A stretch of DNA of 64,000 nucleotides. It comes from Massilia sp. Root418. GTDB taxonomy: Bacteria > Pseudomonadota > Gammaproteobacteria > Burkholderiales > Burkholderiaceae_D. The stretch spans positions 305 to 64,304 of the forward strand of contig NZ_LMEC01000025.1 in NCBI RefSeq assembly GCF_001425265.1, in the 5' to 3' direction. How positions within the stretch are numbered: the first letter of the stretch is position 1; the number at the start of each line of letters is the position of its first letter. The notes beneath the pieces are model-generated. The model saw only the letters and a list, made by a program, of their open reading frames with translations, did no database searches and was not told the DNA's origin. Of the stretch, positions 1 to 8,329 are shown piece after piece. The position numbers were made by a program, and so were the translations under genes.

Positions 1-148
1 AATATATTGTGCGAGCGTTTAATAATTTGAGCTAAGAGGCTTGCGCCTCCGGCATCATCATCAAACGCCCACACTTATCGACTGTTAATTTTTAAAGAAC
101 CTGCCGTTTCCAACGAAGCGTTTTGTTCGTCAGCAGCAGAGAAACGAG
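1..148 (-). other. 5' leader of an rRNA operon (16S gene lies left of the window)
   Basis: Read on the minus strand, the segment after the promoter at 149-177 carries a boxA-like antitermination element (GTTCTTTAAAAATT, 87-100), then sequence typical of a Burkholderiales rrn leader, including a small hairpin GAGGC-GCAA-GCCTC at 36-49. No 16S sequence is reached before position 1. The same boxA also occurs in 16S-23S spacers, but a strong promoter just upstream argues for the operon leader. The identity of the downstream rRNA genes is inferred. Confidence 0.75.
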
Positions 149-177
149 AGTATGGGGCTTCGCCTTCCTCTCGTCAA
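149..177 (-). promoter_or_regulatory. rRNA operon promoter (rrn P1-like, sigma-70)
   Basis: On the minus strand TTGACG (172-177) is followed after exactly 17 bases by CATACT (149-154). An A-rich stretch (GAAAATAGAT) sits just upstream of the -35, like an UP element. The -35 lies only ten bases from the stop codon of the enoyl-CoA hydratase gene, which is transcribed in the same direction, so read-through into the rRNA operon is possible. Confidence 0.75.
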
Positions 178-186
178 CATCTATTT

Positions 187-963
187 TCAGAGTCCGTCGA
201 ACTTTGCGGGACGCTTTTCCAGGAAGGCGTGCATGCCTTCTCGCTGGGCCGGAGTGCCGAACGCTGCCTGGAACAAGCGGCGCTCGTAATTCACGCCTTC
301 GGTCAGCGTGGTTTCAAAGGCACGGTTGACCGCGTCCTTGATCTGCATGGCTACCGAGGTGGACATGGAGGCGATGGTGGTGGCCGCCGCCAGCGTTTCT
401 TCGATCAGCTTATCCGCCGGCACCACGCGCGATACCAAGCCGATGCGCTCTGCCTCGGCCGCGTCGATCATGCGCGCGGTCAGCAGCAGGTCCATGGCCT
501 TGGCTTTGCCGATGGCGCGCGGCAGGCGCTGGGTGCCGCCGGCGCCAGGCGTGACGCCGACCTTGATTTCCGGCTGGCCGAACTTGGCGCTATCGGCCGC
601 AATCAGGAAGTCGCACATCATGGCCAGTTCGCAGCCGCCGCCGAGCGCAAAGCCGGCTACGGCGCCGATCACCGGCTTGCGCACCTTCAGAATATGTTCC
701 CAGTTACGGGTGATGTAGTTGTCGCGATAGGTGTCCTGGTAGGTGTAATCAGCCATGGCCGCGATATCGGCGCCGGCCGCGAACGCTTTCTCGCTGCCGG
801 TCAGGATGATGCAGCCGATTTCCGGGTCCGCATCGTAAATGCGGAATGCCTCGCCCAGCTCATTCATCATGCGGTCGTTCAAGGCGTTGAGCGCCTTCGG
901 ACGGTTCAGGCGGATCAGGGCTACCTTGCCATGCGTTTCAACGATCAGGTCTTCATATTGCAT
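187..963 (-). CDS. enoyl-CoA hydratase (crotonase family)
   Basis: A 258-residue crotonase-fold protein of normal length for short-chain enoyl-CoA hydratases, which add water to trans-2-enoyl-CoA in fatty-acid or phenylacetate-type degradation. The oxyanion-hole segments AAGADI (about 62-67) and ALGGGCEL (about 106-113) are present, and both catalytic glutamates are in place: E112 in GCEL and E132 in PEIKVG. The start has a good ribosome site (GGAGACCCCG). A TACAAT/TATATA-like -10 lies upstream. It is divergent from the MFS gene. The physiological pathway cannot be told from the sequence; PaaF/EchA-type is the closest family assignment. Confidence 0.9.
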   Translation of the reverse strand: MQYEDLIVETHGKVALIRLNRPKALNALNDRMMNELGEAFRIYDADPEIGCIILTGSEKAFAAGADIAAMADYTYQDTYRDNYITRNWEHILKVRKPVIGAVAGFALGGGCELAMMCDFLIAADSAKFGQPEIKVGVTPGAGGTQRLPRAIGKAKAMDLLLTARMIDAAEAERIGLVSRVVPADKLIEETLAAATTIASMSTSVAMQIKDAVNRAFETTLTEGVNYERRLFQAAFGTPAQREGMHAFLEKRPAKFDGL

Positions 964-1038
964 CGGGGTCTCCTATATATAGCGGGATATCGGACGATTG
1001 TAGCGGTTCTTGCAAGTGCGCTGGTATTATTTGCGCCG

Positions 1039-2295
1039 ATGCCATTCTTCCCGTCCCACGATCCTCTGCTGCGCAATCCGGATTTCCGCCGCTACTGGTT
1101 CAGCAGTGTGCTGAACAGCTTCGGCGCCCAAATCAGCGCACTCGCCATCCCCCTCTGTTCCGCCCTGTTGCTGCACGCCACGCCCGGCCAGATGGGCATG
1201 GTCGCCGCCTGCCAGGCCCTGCCGTATGCGCTGTTCGCGCTGCCAGCCGGCGTGTGGCTGGACCGGCGGCGCAAGCTGCCCATCCTGCTGGTGAGCCGGT
1301 TGCTGCAGGGCGCGCTGCTGGCCAGCATTCCGCTGGGCTGGTGGCTGGGCCTGCTGTCCATGCCCTGGCTGTATGCCGTCACTTTTCTGTTCGCCAGCTG
1401 CGGGGTGCTGAGTGGCGCGGCCGAACAGATTTTCCTGACGCTGCTGGTGGGCCGGCAGCAGCTGATCGAGGCGCAGTCCAAATTCGCCGCCACCGACTCC
1501 GTGTCGCGCCTGCTGGCGCCGGGCTTGGCCGGCCTGCTTGTGCAATGGCTGACCGCGCCGTTTGCCGTGCTGTTCGACGCGCTGAGCTTCCTGGTATCGG
1601 CATGGAATCTGCGCAGGACGCAGCTGGTGGAACCGGCACCGGCCGCCTCGGACCGGCATCCGCTGCGCGACATTGCCTCCGGCTTCGCCTTCATCTGGCG
1701 CGAGCCGCTGCTGCGCACCCTGGCCTGGGGCGCGGCGTTATGGCACTTCTTCCTGTTCGGCTACAACGCGCTGCTGGTGCTGCTGGCCACGCGCGAACTG
1801 GGCATGACGCCCGGCATGCTGGGCGCGGCGCATATGCTGGGTGGGCTGGGGGTACTGCTGAGTGCGGTGCTGGTCAAGCGCCTGAACCGCCGCTATGGCG
1901 CGGGCCGGACCTTCCTGGTCGGCGCCTGCGGCACCGTAGCCGGCTTCGCGCTGATGCCGGCGATCCCGTCGGGGCTGTTCGGCAGCCCGCTCTACAGCGC
2001 GCTCGCCTTCGGGCTGGTGGTGCTGATGTACGACTGCGCGGTAATGCTGTTCTTCATTCCCTTCATGGCCTTGCGCATGAAGGCAACGCCGGACGCCTAT
2101 ATCGGCCGCGTGATTTCCACCATGCGCTTCCTGACCGGCGTGACCGGCCCGGCCGGCGCACTCGCCGCAGGCTACCTGGGCGACCGCTACGGCATCCGCG
2201 CCGGCATGGCCTGCGTGGCCGCTGGCGGTATCATGCTGGCAGCGGCGCTGCTCATGTCGCGGCCGCTGCGCAGCGTGGCGCCCGATCAGCCGTAA
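1039..2295 (+). CDS. MFS transporter
   Basis: A 418-residue major-facilitator protein with about twelve hydrophobic segments and a typical loop between helices 2 and 3 (GVWLDRRRKLPIL). The layout resembles the Bcr/MefA-like or MFS_3 efflux group (substrate unknown). An open frame extends far upstream, but that part is antisense to the enoyl-CoA hydratase gene. The chosen ATG begins MPFFPSHDPLLRNPDFRRYW, and R-x-F-R-x-Y/L-W is the usual N-terminus of this group. Its last ten bases overlap the convergent repeat-protein gene. Confidence 0.85.
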   Translation: MPFFPSHDPLLRNPDFRRYWFSSVLNSFGAQISALAIPLCSALLLHATPGQMGMVAACQALPYALFALPAGVWLDRRRKLPILLVSRLLQGALLASIPLGWWLGLLSMPWLYAVTFLFASCGVLSGAAEQIFLTLLVGRQQLIEAQSKFAATDSVSRLLAPGLAGLLVQWLTAPFAVLFDALSFLVSAWNLRRTQLVEPAPAASDRHPLRDIASGFAFIWREPLLRTLAWGAALWHFFLFGYNALLVLLATRELGMTPGMLGAAHMLGGLGVLLSAVLVKRLNRRYGAGRTFLVGACGTVAGFALMPAIPSGLFGSPLYSALAFGLVVLMYDCAVMLFFIPFMALRMKATPDAYIGRVISTMRFLTGVTGPAGALAAGYLGDRYGIRAGMACVAAGGIMLAAALLMSRPLRSVAPDQP

Positions 2296-5027
2296 GGCGT
2301 GTACTCGAAGCCGTTGCCGATCACCTTCAGGATCTCGGTAGCGTTTTCTCCGCTCTCGCTGAACCCCATCAGCACATCGGCACGCGCAACTCCTTGCTCC
2401 AGCTTGCCGACCCAATGCGCCACGCCAGCCGCTTCCCCCGCGCGGTGCAACACATTCGTGTACAGGCTGTTGACGAAGGCCTCATTGCTGAGTGTGCCGT
2501 AACGGACCTGGAATTCGGTGCTCTCCAGGAAGGCCTGGGCTACCGATGACAACGTCATGTCGTTATCCAGGTGCGACATCCAGAAGCCGAGGCCAGCCTT
2601 GTCGGGTGCGCGGTTGAACGCTGCCTGGTACAGCCGGTAAGCCTGGCCGCCATGGCCGTCCACATCGAGCGCGACATTTCGGTCTGAAAACTGAAGGCGC
2701 TCGACGCCGCTCAAGACATCGCCCGTGCCAACGCTGCCACCGGAGCGGTACCACACTTTCGTCTCGGTGGCGCCGACACTGATCGTATAGCTGCCCCAGC
2801 TGCTGCCGTACACCACAGTGTCGATGCCGTCGCCACCGGCCAAGCGCACATTGGTGCCGATACCGGTGAGCAGATCATTGCCGCTGCCGCCTTGGGCGAC
2901 CGTGTTGAGCGTGGTGAAGTTATAGACTGAGTCGGCCAGGAATTTGTTGCCCGCGTAGTCCAACAGCGACCCTGCCGGTATCTCCAGCGTATACTTGGTG
3001 CTCGCCTGCAAATTGGCGGTCGGGTTGATGGTTACTACGTTGCCGTTGATCTGGAGTCTGGCGTCAGAGCCATAGGAGTAGAACGATTCGACCACATTGC
3101 CTATTGAATCGATCAGGCGGATATTGCCATCGCCGATGCGCACCATCTCGTTAAATGTCAGCGTGATGTTGCCGGTCAGGCTGGCGCCAGTACTGCCGTT
3201 ACCCGGCGCAAAGGACACCAGGGCAGGCAAGGCGGTGTCGCCGCTCAGGTTGTACGCGTTAAGCGCATACGTGCCCGTGCCCGCCGTGGTGGAGTAAGTG
3301 CCGGGAGATACTGCCAGATAATAGTCTCCACTGGTCTCCGCGGTAAAGGTGTATCCCTTACCCGCGATGCCGCTCATACTGTTCAAGCCGTAATAGTACC
3401 CGGTCGGCCCGGCGGCCATGGACAGGCCGACGTTTGCCAGATCCAGCGTACCTTGGCCATTTGCCTGCCCTTCCAGCACGAACGCGTATTTATTGCCCGC
3501 CGCAAGCTTGACTTTGATCCAGTCGACGTCGCCAATATAGTCCAGTGCGCCGAACAGTTTGGTGCCAGTGGACAGCAAGCGTGTGGTGCCGGTGCTGGCC
3601 GCCGCGTCATCCACGGCTGGGGTGCTGACGTTCAGGGTGTAGCCGGAGGTGCCATAGCTGTTGCTGTTGGCCACAGTAAGGTAGAAGTCGCCAGTGGCGT
3701 TGGCGGTGAAAACACGATACTCGGCCGCGCCCGCTTTGCTGTAGGAAACCAGGCTGCCGTAAGAGCCGCTGGCCGTCTGGCCCGACAGGCTGAGGTCAGG
3801 ACTATTGACACTATTGTCAGCCGTCAGTTCGACAACATAGGTGCTGCCGGCCGTGACCGCGACCTTGAACATATCGGCGTCGTTGGACAGCTCCAGCTTG
3901 CCGCGAACCGCGGTGCCAACCGCGACCGACGCGGCAGTAGCCATGGTATTGCCGTAATCATCACGCTGGCCTATGGAAGCACTGGCCACATAATTGCCTG
4001 TCGTACCGTAGCCGTCGCCCACTTCGAAGTAATAGGTGCCGGCCTTGGTTGGAATAAACTGCAACACGGCCTGGTTGTTGGAGCCGTTAATGGAAGCCAT
4101 CACCTGGCCCGCGCTGTCGAGCACCTTAAGTTGAGCGTTGCCAGAACTGTAGCCGGTACCGGTGCTGGCTGGATCGGCCTTGGCGGTGAACCAATAGACG
4201 GAGTCGGCCTTCAGTGTCACCGCGTACCAGTCCCGGTCGCCGCCCACCTCCAGGCGGCCCTTCGTGCTGCCGCCCACGACCAGCGCGCCGGCGCCGGCCA
4301 CCGCTGCCTTGTAGTCGTCCGCAGCCGCTGCCGCCAGCAAGTTGTATTTCGGCGCCTCGCCGCTGTTGCTGCCGCCTCGCGTCGAGATATAGTAGACACC
4401 GCTGGCAGCAGCGCTGAAAGTGTAGCCGTCGCTCGAACCGCTACTGAGCGAAACGCTCTGGCCGCTTGCGTTAGTCACGTTGAGGCTGGTGTAGCTGCCG
4501 CCGGCCGTGACCCAGCTTTGTTTGACCGAATAGCTCACGCCTTGTTCCAGCGTCAGCTTGTACACATCGATGTCGGACGGCCCCTCGAACACGCCGCTCT
4601 GCTGTACACCCAGCACCATCGCCGACGCGGTCTGCATGGTGTCGCCCACTGCATCGGCAACACCCGCGCTGCTTTTGACCGTATAAGCTTGCGAGGCGGT
4701 ACCGGAATAATAGGACATGCCGGCGGAAATATAGTAGTCGCCTGCAGCAACGGATTTGAAAGTGCTCGTGATGCCCGAACTGGTATAGCTGGAAGCGGCC
4801 GATGAAAAATAGCTGCCTTGCGACGAGTACAGGTCCAATGACAAGTAGGCGGGACTGACGGCAAGCCCGGTAGCCTCCAGCTGGAAGGTGTAATAGGTGT
4901 TGGCCGCCAGTGTGACTCGGAACCAGTCCGCGTCCCTGCTTTGTTCAAATGTGGCTGAAGTCTGGCCGCCGGCTTGAATGTAGCCGCTGGTGGTCTTGTC
5001 GGAAGCGTAGTCGTCGGTGAGGGCCAT
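2286..5027 (-). CDS. large repeat protein: PPC-type repeats, Ig-like Big_5, RTX-like motif, DUF4214 C-terminus
   Basis: A 913-residue protein. About five repeats of roughly 115 residues carry the bacterial pre-peptidase C-terminal (PPC) signature: D-x-D-W-F/I-x-V near the start and G-x-Y-Y-x-x-V/A near the end (for example DADWFRVTL, GDYYISAG, GTYYFEVG, GDYYLAVS). A Big_5/SbsA-like Ig domain follows (about 600-710), then a short GGSGNDLL...GGDGIDTV RTX-like calcium motif and a DUF4214 region (about 790-905) beginning AYRLYQAAFNRAPD. There is no N-terminal signal peptide, so type I secretion via the C-terminus is likely but inferred. I chose the ATG at 5027 (MALTDDY), the usual start of DUF4214 proteins; an alternative start at 5087 would add 20 residues. 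Probably an extracellular adhesin or matrix protein. Confidence 0.8.
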   Translation of the reverse strand: MALTDDYASDKTTSGYIQAGGQTSATFEQSRDADWFRVTLAANTYYTFQLEATGLAVSPAYLSLDLYSSQGSYFSSAASSYTSSGITSTFKSVAAGDYYISAGMSYYSGTASQAYTVKSSAGVADAVGDTMQTASAMVLGVQQSGVFEGPSDIDVYKLTLEQGVSYSVKQSWVTAGGSYTSLNVTNASGQSVSLSSGSSDGYTFSAAASGVYYISTRGGSNSGEAPKYNLLAAAAADDYKAAVAGAGALVVGGSTKGRLEVGGDRDWYAVTLKADSVYWFTAKADPASTGTGYSSGNAQLKVLDSAGQVMASINGSNNQAVLQFIPTKAGTYYFEVGDGYGTTGNYVASASIGQRDDYGNTMATAASVAVGTAVRGKLELSNDADMFKVAVTAGSTYVVELTADNSVNSPDLSLSGQTASGSYGSLVSYSKAGAAEYRVFTANATGDFYLTVANSNSYGTSGYTLNVSTPAVDDAAASTGTTRLLSTGTKLFGALDYIGDVDWIKVKLAAGNKYAFVLEGQANGQGTLDLANVGLSMAAGPTGYYYGLNSMSGIAGKGYTFTAETSGDYYLAVSPGTYSTTAGTGTYALNAYNLSGDTALPALVSFAPGNGSTGASLTGNITLTFNEMVRIGDGNIRLIDSIGNVVESFYSYGSDARLQINGNVVTINPTANLQASTKYTLEIPAGSLLDYAGNKFLADSVYNFTTLNTVAQGGSGNDLLTGIGTNVRLAGGDGIDTVVYGSSWGSYTISVGATETKVWYRSGGSVGTGDVLSGVERLQFSDRNVALDVDGHGGQAYRLYQAAFNRAPDKAGLGFWMSHLDNDMTLSSVAQAFLESTEFQVRYGTLSNEAFVNSLYTNVLHRAGEAAGVAHWVGKLEQGVARADVLMGFSESGENATEILKVIGNGFEYTPYG

Positions 5028-5184
5028 GGTGTTCTCAAAGTTGGGTAACTTGGGATTGTATAGGCAACACTGCCAAGCAATTATCACGAATTGTCACCAG
5101 GAAACATTTTTGGCTGTCGTGCGCCGCGCGCGATATCATCGCGCCTACACTGGACTCATCGCCGACCACGACCAGGAGGATGCC

Positions 5185-5628
5185 ATGTTCAGCCACATCT
5201 TATTTCCCACCGACGGTTCCGAGCTGTCGGACAAAGTCGCCCCGCGCGTGATGGAACTGGCCCGCGTGCACGGGGGACGCGTGACCGCCATCAGCGTGGT
5301 CCAGCCCTTTCCTTTCATGACCCTGAGCGGGGATAGCGGCATCGTGGCGCCGGACGCGGAAGTGTTCGAAGGCCAGATGGAGCGCGCCGCGCGCGACAAT
5401 GTGAACAAGGTGGCGGCGGCGGCCAGCGCGGCCGGCGTGCCGTTCGAGGGCGTGGTGGCGCTGTCGCCCAGCCCTTACCAGGAGATCGTGGCGGCGGCCG
5501 AGAAGCATGGCTGCGACGCCATCGTGATGGCGTCGCACGGCAGGAAGGGGCTCAACAAACTGTTCCTGGGCAGCGAGACGCAGAAGGTGCTGGCACATAC
5601 CGAGTTGCCGGTGCTGGTGCTGCGCTAG
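5185..5628 (+). CDS. universal stress protein (UspA family)
   Basis: A single-domain, 147-residue cytoplasmic Usp. It has the N-terminal ILFPTDGSE strand-loop that binds nucleotide and the C-terminal ASHGRKG...GSETQKVL phosphate-binding signature, so an ATP-binding-type UspA is likely. The start is fixed by AGGAGG (5174-5179) before ATG. The preceding gene is divergent and the next one (mltA) convergent, so it is probably monocistronic. Confidence 0.92.
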   Translation: MFSHILFPTDGSELSDKVAPRVMELARVHGGRVTAISVVQPFPFMTLSGDSGIVAPDAEVFEGQMERAARDNVNKVAAAASAAGVPFEGVVALSPSPYQEIVAAAEKHGCDAIVMASHGRKGLNKLFLGSETQKVLAHTELPVLVLR

Positions 5629-5652
5629 CCGGGCTGGCGGCGCGGCGGCGCC

Positions 5653-5690
5653 GGCGGACTACGCGGGCGGGGCCCGCTAATCCGCCCTAC
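5653..5690. repeat. REP-like palindrome (degenerate copy)
   Basis: This is a diverged copy of the window's REP-like element, of the form GGCGGACTACGCGGG...CCCGCTAATCCGCCCTAC. It lies between the convergent usp and mltA genes and is preceded at 5633-5652 by GGCGGCGC-type repeated sequence. Position and palindromy also suit a bidirectional transcription stop, but there is no T tract. Confidence 0.6.
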
Positions 5691-5699
5691 AGCCCTGGC

Positions 5700-6977
5700 T
5701 CAGGATTTGCGGGGCGGCTTGGCTGATGCGGCGGGCGGAATTTGTTTGGGCATCAGCACCCATACGCTGCCGCGCTGCTTCATGCGACCGGCGTTTTCAG
5801 CCGCTTCGGTGCCGAAACCGAAGAAATAGTCGACCCGGATCGCGCCGCGGATGGCGCCGCCCGTGTCCTGCGCCATCACCAGGCGCTGCAGCGGTATGTC
5901 GCTGTTGGCCTGTGTGGTGGACAAAAACACCGGCGCGCCCAGCGGCAGCTGCGAGGCGTCGATGGCCACCGAGCGCTGCGGCGTGAGCGGCACGCCCAGC
6001 GCGCCCTTCGGGCCCACTTTCGGGTCCGGCAGCTTTTCTTCCTTGAAGAACACGTAGGACGGGTTGGCGTTGAACAGCTCGGCCTGGCGCGTGGGATGGC
6101 CGGCGATCCAGGCCTTGATGCCTTGCGCGGAGGCTTGGTCCATGGTCAGTTCGCCCTTGTCCACCAGGTAGCGGCCGATCGACTTGTAGGGATGGCCATT
6201 CTGGTCGGCATAGGCCACACGCACGGTTTCCTGGGTGTCGGTCAGCTGCACGCGGCCGGAACCCTGCACTTGCAGGAAGAACGCTTCCACCGCATCGTCC
6301 ACCCACAGCAGCTCCTTGCCGGTGAAGCTGGCGCGCTCGATGTCGGCGCGGGTGGCGTAAGGCACCACTTTCTTGCCCTGCAGGCGGCCGCGCAAACGCA
6401 TGCCTTTCAATTCCGGGTAGACCCCGGCCAGCTCCACGGTGAGCAGGTCCTCCGGCACTTTATACAGCGGGGTCTGGTAAGGGCCGCCCTTCTTGCGCGC
6501 GCCGCGCAGCAGCGGCTCGTAGTAGCCGGTGACCAGGCCGGTGTCCGCGCCGTCGGGCGCAATCACCTGCTGTGGCTCGAAGAAACTCTCGAAATACAGG
6601 CGGATCGCTTTCTCGTCGTCCGCATTGACCTGGCGCGCCACGCCGCACGGTTCCTTCCACTCGGCGCGCTTGGCCAGCACCGAGCAGGAAGCCATAAAAG
6701 CGGGCCAGGCGGCACGCAGGTCGTCCCGCTCCCAGCCCGGCAGCGCGGCAAAGGTGGAGGGCACGAAGCGGATGGCGGCCGGCGCGGCGGGCGTCTGCTG
6801 CGCTGCGGGCGGCACCGGCTGGGCCGGCGTCTCGGGCGGGCGCGGCTGGGCCGGCGGAACCGGCTGCAATGGCGGCGCAGGCTGGGCCGGCGCGGGCGGC
6901 ATCGGGGAAGTACAGGCGGACAGCGCCAGCGCCACGGCGCTCAGGGAAACGATTAAACTACTGCGTGCAAATAACAT
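5700..6977 (-). CDS. mltA: membrane-bound lytic murein transglycosylase A
   Basis: A 425-residue lipoprotein (signal peptide ending LSALSAC-type lipobox, LALSAC, about residues 16-21), followed by a Pro/Ala/Gln-rich tether (about 25-70). The MltA domain carries TGYYEPLLRG and the C-terminal 3D domain motif MAQDTGGAIRGAIRVD with the catalytic aspartate. MltA cleaves the MurNAc-GlcNAc bond of peptidoglycan with 1,6-anhydro ring formation, at the outer membrane's inner face. The start codon lies only 12 bases from that of a divergent 47-residue gene, so the two 5' ends overlap each other's promoter space. Confidence 0.92.
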   Translation of the reverse strand: MLFARSSLIVSLSAVALALSACTSPMPPAPAQPAPPLQPVPPAQPRPPETPAQPVPPAAQQTPAAPAAIRFVPSTFAALPGWERDDLRAAWPAFMASCSVLAKRAEWKEPCGVARQVNADDEKAIRLYFESFFEPQQVIAPDGADTGLVTGYYEPLLRGARKKGGPYQTPLYKVPEDLLTVELAGVYPELKGMRLRGRLQGKKVVPYATRADIERASFTGKELLWVDDAVEAFFLQVQGSGRVQLTDTQETVRVAYADQNGHPYKSIGRYLVDKGELTMDQASAQGIKAWIAGHPTRQAELFNANPSYVFFKEEKLPDPKVGPKGALGVPLTPQRSVAIDASQLPLGAPVFLSTTQANSDIPLQRLVMAQDTGGAIRGAIRVDYFFGFGTEAAENAGRMKQRGSVWVLMPKQIPPAASAKPPRKS

Positions 6978-6989
6978 GGGGGACTGGAT

Positions 6990-7133
6990 ATGTGGGTGTT
7001 GATGTTGGAAGCGTTTGTGGCGCTGTTCCTGCTGGTGTTCATCGTCTGGTGGACGCTGCCTTCGAAGAAGAAGCCGCCCGCCAGGCCGCTGCCCGGTCCC
7101 GACGCAGGCGGCAAGGAGGATGGCCAGCCGTAG
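6990..7133 (+). CDS. 47-residue small membrane protein, unknown function
   Basis: A short gene beginning MWVLMLEAFVALFLLVFIVW, i.e. one transmembrane helix from residue 2 to 22, followed by a basic KKK and a Pro/Gly/Asp-rich cytosolic-like tail. GGGGGA (6977-6982) gives a suitably spaced ribosome site. The gene sits head-to-head with mltA and just before the 3' end of apaG. No family is recognised. The single helix, good ribosome site and clean stop support a real gene, but there is no homology evidence here. Confidence 0.6.
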   Translation: MWVLMLEAFVALFLLVFIVWWTLPSKKKPPARPLPGPDAGGKEDGQP

Positions 7134-7148
7134 CAGGGCGCTGGAAAC

Positions 7149-7523
7149 CTAGTGCAGGGTACGCGGCAGCGACAGCACGAACTCGGGGATCTTGGCCTCG
7201 AACTGGTGGCCGTCCTCGGCCACACAGAAGTACTCGCCGACCATGGAGCCCTGCGGCGTGGCCAGCGCGGTGCCGCTGGTGTACTCGAACTGCTCGCCAG
7301 GCTGCAGCAGCGGCTGGTGGCCCACCACGCCCAGCCCGCGCACCTCTTCGGTGTGGTTGTTGGCGTCCGTGATGATCCAATGGCGCGAGATCAGCTGCGC
7401 GGCCACCGTTCCCGTGTTCTTGATCGTGATCGAATACGTGAACACGAAATTGGTGCGTTCGGGATCGGACTGCTCGGGCAGATACTGGGTTCTGACCGAC
7501 ACAGTGAATTCATAATTGGCCAT
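7149..7523 (-). CDS. apaG: ApaG protein (Co2+/Mg2+ efflux-associated)
   Basis: A 124-residue ApaG domain protein, about the normal family length. It begins MANYEFTVSVRTQYLPEQSD and contains the conserved FVFTYSITIKNTG strand and the GEQFEYTSG segment of its fibronectin-like fold. ApaG proteins in enterobacteria are linked to cobalt and magnesium resistance, but their biochemistry is unclear. I chose the ATG at 7523, with AAGGA six bases ahead; a TTG two codons upstream is possible but less likely. Confidence 0.92.
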   Translation of the reverse strand: MANYEFTVSVRTQYLPEQSDPERTNFVFTYSITIKNTGTVAAQLISRHWIITDANNHTEEVRGLGVVGHQPLLQPGEQFEYTSGTALATPQGSMVGEYFCVAEDGHQFEAKIPEFVLSLPRTLH

Positions 7524-7663
7524 CTGCAATCCTTAATAATTCTTGGGTAACTCTTCTTGCAAGCGTAACGAATTGTTATCGTCTATCTGACATTGCACCG
7601 CAAATCCGGCGCGGGCGCAAGGGTCAGCGTAAAATAGCGCATCTTTTTATCGCAGGCCCATCC

Positions 7664-8329
7664 ATGACTACCTTCCGCATCGCCCCGTCCATCCTGTCCG
7701 CCGACTTCGCCCGCCTGGGCGAGGAAGTGCGCAATGTCGTCAGCGCCGGCGCCGACATCATCCACTTCGACGTGATGGACAACCACTACGTGCCCAACCT
7801 GACCATCGGCCCGCTGGTGTGCCAGGCCATCCGTCCGCACGTGGATGTGCCGATCGACGTGCACCTGATGGTCAAGCCGGTGGACCGCATCATTCCCGAC
7901 TTCGCCAAGGCCGGCGCCAACATCATCACCTTTCACCCGGAAGCGTCCGACCACATCGACCGCTCCCTGCAGCTGATCCGCGACCACGGCTGCAAGGCCG
8001 GCCTGGTGTTCAACCCGGCCACCCCGCTGAGCTACCTGGAGCACGTGATGGACAAGATCGACATGATCCTGATCATGTCGGTCAACCCCGGCTTCGGCGG
8101 CCAATCCTTCATTCCGCAGGCACTCAAGAAGATTGCCGAAGCGCGCCGCATGATCGACGAATCCGGCCGCGACATCCTGCTGGAAGTGGACGGCGGCATC
8201 AAGATCGACAATATCGCCGCAGCCGCCAAGGCCGGCGCCGACACCTTTGTTGCCGGTTCCGCCATTTTCGGCCAGCCAGACTATAAGGCAGTGATCGACG
8301 CCATGCGCGCACAACTGGCGGGCGTGTAA
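7664..8329 (+). CDS. rpe: ribulose-phosphate 3-epimerase
   Basis: A 221-residue TIM-barrel enzyme interconverting ribulose-5-phosphate and xylulose-5-phosphate in the pentose phosphate pathway. Family motifs are intact: APSILSADFARL, HFDVMDNHYVPN, DVHLMV, NPGFGGQSFI and LEVDGGI. Metal and catalytic aspartates fall in HFDVMD and EVDGG. A TAAAAT -10-like sequence lies at about 7630-7635. The stop overlaps the gph start (TAATG), so the two are translationally coupled. Confidence 0.96.
   Translation: MTTFRIAPSILSADFARLGEEVRNVVSAGADIIHFDVMDNHYVPNLTIGPLVCQAIRPHVDVPIDVHLMVKPVDRIIPDFAKAGANIITFHPEASDHIDRSLQLIRDHGCKAGLVFNPATPLSYLEHVMDKIDMILIMSVNPGFGGQSFIPQALKKIAEARRMIDESGRDILLEVDGGIKIDNIAAAAKAGADTFVAGSAIFGQPDYKAVIDAMRAQLAGV

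Noticed and set aside
1..60. 16S-23S spacer instead of an rRNA leader
   Set aside because: A strong promoter just upstream of boxA fits the operon start better; the spacer would also be flanked by 16S rather than a metabolic gene.
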